Source of the DNA: Burkholderiales bacterium | Lineage (GTDB): Bacteria > Pseudomonadota > Gammaproteobacteria > Burkholderiales > Eutrophovitaceae | Length of the DNA: 46,117 bases | Reading direction: 5' to 3' | Assembly (NCBI GenBank): GCA_028379895.1 | Contig: JAOEKQ010000011.1 | Coordinates: 1-46,117 of the forward strand | In this document: positions 42,068 through 46,117 of the stretch, one piece after another | Layout: the number at the start of each line of letters is the position of its first letter | Position numbering within the stretch: the stretch's first letter is position 1 | Translations under genes and position numbers: made by a program | Notes under the pieces: model-generated | Databases searched by the model: none | Told to the model about the DNA's origin: nothing | What the model saw: the letters and a program-made list of their open reading frames with translations, nothing else

Positions 42068-43210
42068 TTAACGGCGGTTGGCTCGAGGCTCTACCGACTC
42101 GACATAAATTCTCTCAGCAATCAACCGATTTCCGACATGATTCAAATGACAGAAATCTAAAAATACCTCATCGTACTCATGACGTTGATCTAGAACATCA
42201 GTGATATCCATGAAAGAAACTCCTTCGAGCTGCAGCTCTAGACTTACCTCACGAAGCTTTGGATAACCGTTCGCAAACGCAATATCAACTCCAGGCGGAG
42301 TTTCAAGATAATGCGCTAACAATCCCCGTTCATAACGCGACTTCTGATTCACGTTAAAAATCGTTGGCTGCAAATAGTGCTCGAATTCGGCGCTTGACTT
42401 TAAAACAATCCCTTGCGCCTCTTGCACCGCCATACGAAACCGATCTGCGGACAACTCTACTCCCAGTGCGAGCGCATCTTTATTAGAAATAGTGGCAGGT
42501 ATCGAACGATCAAAAATATCGAGCGCCAAATCTGCTGTGTGACTATAATTTTTTAATCGCTCATGCCACCGTTTCATCCACTGTGCCAACGAGCTCAGCT
42601 CTTGAATGGGACGAAAGTTTGGAACACCGGGCCTCCATCCTTCTGACGCCCCACCGAATACAACATAATAGATATCATTAACACCATGATAAAAAATCAC
42701 GATATCCTCTTCACGCAAAGGGATAGTTTTCAAAATCGAGACCTGTTGGGATGTATCCATCCCTGGTAGACCATAGTTAGAAACAGTCCATGCAAGTCCG
42801 GCGTCGTTAACCATGCGCTGCAAGTGGCTGGCTATCGTATGCTCATCTGGAACCTCTTGTCCGAAAAGCGTAGAACCACCGAACAGCAGTATTCTGCGTT
42901 TTGAATTTGGCGGCGCGCCTTTGGTCACACGGTACCCATCAGTAACATTGAAGTATTCACCATGATAGTCATCGAGCTTAACCACATCAGCTAGTCGACC
43001 GTTCACAAAGGTTTCTGATTCTTTGAGGAATCGCTCACTAAAATAATCCGCATTTTGATAAGGCGGGGGCTGAGTCGCACGAAACTCCCAACGTGAAAGT
43101 TGATGATCTCTTACCACATTAACCCATATCCATGCTCCGACCTCGAGTAGCGCTAACGACAGTAACGTTGCGATTAGTATAACTAAGGCGTTACTTACAG
43201 CACTTTTCAA
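42068..43210 (-). CDS. Membrane-anchored SGNH/GDSL-type hydrolase
   Basis: This 380-aa protein has an N-terminal membrane helix (about 7-32) and an extracytoplasmic SGNH-like domain. Block I is 'LLFGGSTLFGQEVPD' (Ser113), the Gly block is 'SNYGLPGMDTSQQ', block III is 'FYHGVNDIYYV' (Asn) and block V is 'DFCHLNHVGNRL' (Asp/His). The family covers esterases and acetyl-transfer/removal on surface glycans; the substrate is unknown. It is transcribed alone between DUF192 and the DUF2007 gene. Confidence 0.82.
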   Translation of the reverse strand: MKSAVSNALVILIATLLSLALLEVGAWIWVNVVRDHQLSRWEFRATQPPPYQNADYFSERFLKESETFVNGRLADVVKLDDYHGEYFNVTDGYRVTKGAPPNSKRRILLFGGSTLFGQEVPDEHTIASHLQRMVNDAGLAWTVSNYGLPGMDTSQQVSILKTIPLREEDIVIFYHGVNDIYYVVFGGASEGWRPGVPNFRPIQELSSLAQWMKRWHERLKNYSHTADLALDIFDRSIPATISNKDALALGVELSADRFRMAVQEAQGIVLKSSAEFEHYLQPTIFNVNQKSRYERGLLAHYLETPPGVDIAFANGYPKLREVSLELQLEGVSFMDITDVLDQRHEYDEVFLDFCHLNHVGNRLIAERIYVESVEPRANRR

Positions 43211-43263
43211 AACACATCACCATAAAAATTTGGAGGGGCAAACATTATAAGTAAATATGTTGA

Positions 43264-43581
43264 TTACTCGGTTAGAAACCGAACACTCGCACCGCATGAC
43301 CAACAAGTTTGAAATGATCCGGGATTAGACTCCTGGCAATTTGAGCAAACCCAATCTTTCGCTGGGTTGGTCTTAGTAAACCCCCTTAACAACTCCTGCG
43401 CCGCTTCCCAGTCGTTGAGATTCGTTATCCATATTTCAGGCCATATCTCAACATATGGTAATTCCCCAATGCCAGCTTGAAGACTTTCATTTCTAACAAT
43501 AGAACTTAACCCCTGAGATCTCAGTATTGAGTCCAGAAGACGAGCCTCAATAATGTCATTTGCGATGTACAATTTTTTCAT
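43264..43581 (-). CDS. DUF2007-like protein with C-terminal zinc ribbon
   Basis: This 105-aa protein has an N-terminal DUF2007/signal-transducing-like domain ('KLYIANDIIEARLLDSILRSQGL', 'IWITNLNDWEAAQELL') and a C-terminal zinc finger with Cys79, Cys82, Cys93 and Cys96 ('WVCSNCQESN', 'TCWSCG'). It overlaps the radical SAM stop by four bases (ATGA), implying coupled translation. Function is unknown; the zinc ribbon suggests protein or nucleic-acid contact. Confidence 0.8.
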   Translation of the reverse strand: MKKLYIANDIIEARLLDSILRSQGLSSIVRNESLQAGIGELPYVEIWPEIWITNLNDWEAAQELLRGFTKTNPAKDWVCSNCQESNPGSFQTCWSCGASVRFLTE

Positions 43582-44657
43582 TCGTCGAAAAGCCTTTTTT
43601 GACCATTAAGCAAATCAGAGTCAAATAGTTGACACGATAACTCTTGCTTCCCTTTATTGAGACTATAACGCTTACAAGCCAAAGCGAATCTTTGCTTGAG
43701 CAAAGTGGCAAACTCACCCTGGCCCGCATGACGACGTTGAAATTGGACATCGTTGTCCTTGCCTGCCCGCATCTCTCTCAATCGAGCCTTAACATGTTCA
43801 GCTTTCATTGGATAGTGCGTATCGAGCCAATCGTAGAATAATGGCTTTACCTCATGGGGCAAGCGAAGTAATAAATACCCTGCAGAAACCGCACCCGAAT
43901 CTGACGCAGCAGATAGTAAGCATTCAAGCTCAGCATCATTTAGAAAAGGTATCACCGGAGCGAACATGACGCCAACAGGAATACCACATTTTTGCAAACG
44001 TTTGATTGTTTTTAGCCTGCGTAATGGGGCCGATGCTCTGGGTTTCAAGCGATGAGCCAACCGATTATTTAATGTAGTTATTGAAATATAAACCTTAACT
44101 AAAGATCGTTCAGCCAAGGGGCTAAGTAAATCAATATCCCTCTCTACAAGGGCATTTTTTGTAACTATATTAAATGGGTGACGTGCCTGTGACAAAACCT
44201 CTATCAACGAACGAGTAATTTGATATTTTTTTTCTATGAGCTGATACGGGTCAGTGCTGGCTCCTATAGATATCGGTGAGCATACGTAATTCTTCTTTGA
44301 AATTTCACTTTTTAGACACTCTGCCGCATTTACTTTTGCAAAAAGTCTAGATTCAAAATCTAACCCGGGAGATAAATCGATAAATGAGTGCGTTGGTCTA
44401 GCGAAACAATAACTGCATCCATGTTCGCAACCACGATAAGGGTTTATAGCGTGGCTAAAGGAAATATCCGGCGAACTGTTTTTGGATAGGATACTTTTAA
44501 CCCGCTCCTCTGTGACTTCTGTGTTAAGGCTTGTGGACGATTTATCGGCAGGCCCGTCCCAGCCGTCTTCAAAAGTTTCGCGCGTTAACAATTCGAACCG
44601 ACCCTGAATACTGGAATTCGATCCTCGACCATTAATCAAAGTACACCATTCATTCAA
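43578..44657 (-). CDS. Radical SAM protein, PA0069 family
   Basis: The 4Fe-4S motif is 'CEHGCSYCF' (CxxxCxxC), within 'INPYRGCEHGCSYC', and the N-terminus has 'NGRGSNSSIQGRFE', typical of the PA0069/SPL-like radical SAM family. 'GASTDPYQLIEKKYQITRSLIEVL' region and 'TKNALVERDIDLL' also fit. Reaction unknown. The start is uncertain: TTG 44657 overlaps the esterase stop by 8 bp, TTG 44639 is possible, and the frame is open to 44780. Family alignment favours a start just before the NGRG motif. It is coupled on both sides. Confidence 0.85.
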   Translation of the reverse strand: MNEWCTLINGRGSNSSIQGRFELLTRETFEDGWDGPADKSSTSLNTEVTEERVKSILSKNSSPDISFSHAINPYRGCEHGCSYCFARPTHSFIDLSPGLDFESRLFAKVNAAECLKSEISKKNYVCSPISIGASTDPYQLIEKKYQITRSLIEVLSQARHPFNIVTKNALVERDIDLLSPLAERSLVKVYISITTLNNRLAHRLKPRASAPLRRLKTIKRLQKCGIPVGVMFAPVIPFLNDAELECLLSAASDSGAVSAGYLLLRLPHEVKPLFYDWLDTHYPMKAEHVKARLREMRAGKDNDVQFQRRHAGQGEFATLLKQRFALACKRYSLNKGKQELSCQLFDSDLLNGQKRLFDE

Positions 44658-45501
44658 ACATCTGCATCGCAGCAATAAAAAGTTCAGATTTTGGATCCGC
44701 AAATGTCTCCAAAATACTGAAGTGATTATCCATCGGGCACGGCACTTCCAGCCCAATACTGGAGGACCAAGACTGCGCAATCAATCTGTGTTGGTCCTTG
44801 AATCCACCAAGCTCTTTACCACCAACCGCGATGGATAAACGTACCCCGTGGGTACTAGGCATCAGCGCTGGACTTAACATCTCGGCATCAGCCTCACTCA
44901 TCTGGAGATCCTTATTAATAGATTGAATTTTCGTGAGTACTCTTAAATCATAAAGCCCGCTGATAGAAAAACCTGACTTGAATATCTTTTTTGGTAAGCC
45001 CTTTGAGTAAGCAGGCCAATCACACCTCAAAGCCATCGCCGCCAAATGTCCGCCCGCAGAGTGTCCGGCGACAAATAATCGTTTCTTCGGGACCTTAAAA
45101 TCATTCGCATTTCGATAAAGGTAAGCTCCAGCTGCCATTACTTGCAGGACAAGCTTTTTCATAGAAATCTGAGGACACAAAGAATAATTGATTACAGCTA
45201 CCGCGACGCCGCGATCCACAAAAGGTTTGGCTACGAATGCGTGCTGACTTTTATCAAGAGACCGCCAATAGCCCCCATGAACAAACATAAGCATGGCACT
45301 TGGCACGCCAGAGGGTGTATAGACATCCATCGTTTCAAGCAAATCATCGCCATAAGGCACATCACGCTCACATTGATCCTTTAGCGATTGACAAATGCCT
45401 GATGAAGCATTGGCCCATCGATCCAAATAATCTTGAAAATTGGGTATCGCAGCACGATTGTCATACAGCGATTCGAGATAAGCCGTATCACCAAACATCA
45501 T
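44650..45501 (-). CDS. Alpha/beta hydrolase, kynurenine-formamidase-like
   Basis: This 283-aa enzyme has 'VHGGYWRSLDKSQH' (oxyanion hole, HGGYW), nucleophile 'AGHSAGGHLAAM' and a C-terminal His in 'MDNHFSILETF'. HGGYW is typical of the arylformamidase/BNA7 branch of esterases. No other tryptophan-degradation gene is nearby, so formamidase activity is only a family-level guess. It is first of a coupled trio with the radical SAM and DUF2007 genes. ATG 45498 is an equal alternative. Confidence 0.83.
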   Translation of the reverse strand: MMFGDTAYLESLYDNRAAIPNFQDYLDRWANASSGICQSLKDQCERDVPYGDDLLETMDVYTPSGVPSAMLMFVHGGYWRSLDKSQHAFVAKPFVDRGVAVAVINYSLCPQISMKKLVLQVMAAGAYLYRNANDFKVPKKRLFVAGHSAGGHLAAMALRCDWPAYSKGLPKKIFKSGFSISGLYDLRVLTKIQSINKDLQMSEADAEMLSPALMPSTHGVRLSIAVGGKELGGFKDQHRLIAQSWSSSIGLEVPCPMDNHFSILETFADPKSELFIAAMQMFE

Positions 45502-45575
45502 TAAGTATCCCGTTCGAGGTTTTATGTAGTTGAGACTTAAGTTCTGAAAAAAAGAAGCGAACTCAAGCCTTATAC

Positions 45576-45605
45576 AGCCATTATATGGCTAGTCTGGATA
45601 GACTA
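45576..45605. promoter_or_regulatory. Two adjacent dyads between divergent genes
   Basis: AGCCAT-TAT-ATGGCT (45576-45590) shares a base with TAGTCT-GGAT-AGACTA (45590-45605). They sit near the middle of the 180-bp gap between the esterase and the sulfurtransferase. They could be operators acting on either gene. Confidence 0.35.
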
Positions 45606-45681
45606 CACTAGCAATGAACTGTACTCAATAATGAGTCATGAAATTAAAAAATAATCAATAAAAACATAAAGGAACCAAGTT

Positions 45682-46117
45682 ATGGCGAGTGAACTTTGGC
45701 CGAAACCACTAGTATCAACTGAATGGCTTTTTGAAAATTTATCAAATCCAAAAGTACAGATAATAGATAGTTCTACACACCTATTACCAAAGGCTGATTT
45801 CTCAATCTATGATGTAGTGCCCGCGATCAAGGAATATACAAATGCTCACATACCGAAAGCTCAATTTCTCGATATTGAACATGAGTTATCCACGCCTCAT
45901 CCGCAATGTCATTTCATGCTCCCAGACCGTGACGTATTTGCGAGAACCATGTCACGCCTCGGCATAAGTGACGACACCATGGTTATCGCCTACTCGACTA
46001 CCAATCACTGGTGGGCGACTCGGCTTTGGTGGACACTACGGGTATTTGGTCACGAAAATGTTGCGGTATTGGATGGCGGGTTTCAAAAGTGGCAAGCAGA
46101 AAATAAGCCAATCGAAT
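45682..46117 (+). CDS. Rhodanese/3-mercaptopyruvate-type sulfurtransferase, C-terminus off the right edge
   Basis: The frame opens at ATG 45682 with AAGGA about 9 nt upstream and runs off the window. The 145 visible residues form the first rhodanese domain: 'PLVSTEWLFENLSN', 'VQIIDSSTHLL', 'EYTNAHIPKAQFLDIE', 'MLPDRDVFARTMSRLGISDDT' region and 'VAVLDGGFQKWQAE'. The catalytic Cys would be in the second domain, beyond the edge. Members move sulfane sulfur from thiosulfate or mercaptopyruvate to acceptors. Confidence 0.88.
   Translation, partial: MASELWPKPLVSTEWLFENLSNPKVQIIDSSTHLLPKADFSIYDVVPAIKEYTNAHIPKAQFLDIEHELSTPHPQCHFMLPDRDVFARTMSRLGISDDTMVIAYSTTNHWWATRLWWTLRVFGHENVAVLDGGFQKWQAENKPIE

Overview
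The window (46,117 bp, roughly 43% GC by eye) is a dense bacterial chromosome segment, probably from an aquatic betaproteobacterium (Burkholderiales-like). The evidence is gene order and protein style: hda, a HAD-IB phosphatase, pcnB, folK, panB and panC lie close together beside divergent purM-purN-DUF3108-rsmB; rpmB-rpmG and coaBC-dut pairs are present; Hda has a short 'QLAFQL' N-terminus followed by 'DNFVVG'. This assignment is inference; a gammaproteobacterium cannot be excluded. No tRNA, rRNA, CRISPR array, insertion sequence or phage gene was seen.

Layout. (1) 1-4528, minus: CHASE2 adenylate cyclase, a TPR/beta-barrel protein and a FecR-domain protein cut by the left edge, probably one envelope-sensing module. 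(2) 4572-15176, minus: a ten-gene catabolic operon made of a complete Liv-type ABC importer (livK-H-M-G-F), a FadJ-like hydratase/dehydrogenase, a thiolase, an SDR, a hotdog thioesterase and an HSL-type esterase, closed by an intrinsic terminator. A divergent acyl-CoA ligase of the methylthiopropionate/medium-chain family starts at 15358. Together they look like uptake, CoA activation and beta-oxidation of an unidentified carboxylic acid. (3) 17006-24930, minus: hydroxyacid dehydrogenase, panC, panB, a new 45-aa ORF, folK, pcnB, a BtuCD/FecDE-like ABC pair, a HAD phosphatase and hda. (4) 25134-30165, plus: purM, purN, DUF3108, rsmB and a fatty-acid desaturase. (5) 30193-30647: a bidirectional terminator, then rpmG (L33) and rpmB (L28) on the minus strand.

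(6) 30915-31951: a secreted lactonase-like metallo-beta-lactamase protein with an unusual leader (short ORF plus 16-bp palindrome). (7) 31987-35949, plus: a GldA/GldF/GldG-like ABC system with a small fourth membrane protein; the last two carry His-rich periplasmic stretches. (8) 36025-37671: coaBC-dut. (9) 37719-41158, minus: a lanthanide-type methanol dehydrogenase cluster, xoxF, xoxJ and xoxG; xoxF has its own terminator and a long structured leader. (10) 41572-45501: DUF192 protein, an SGNH hydrolase, and a coupled trio (formamidase-like esterase, radical SAM protein, DUF2007/zinc-ribbon protein). (11) 45682 to the right edge: a rhodanese-type sulfurtransferase, truncated.

The places most worth a second look are the xoxF leader, the lactonase leader, the 45-aa ORF between folK and panB, the Arg-for-Lys Walker A in LivF, and the His-rich Gld-type exporter. 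No wholly unknown multi-gene system was recognised.
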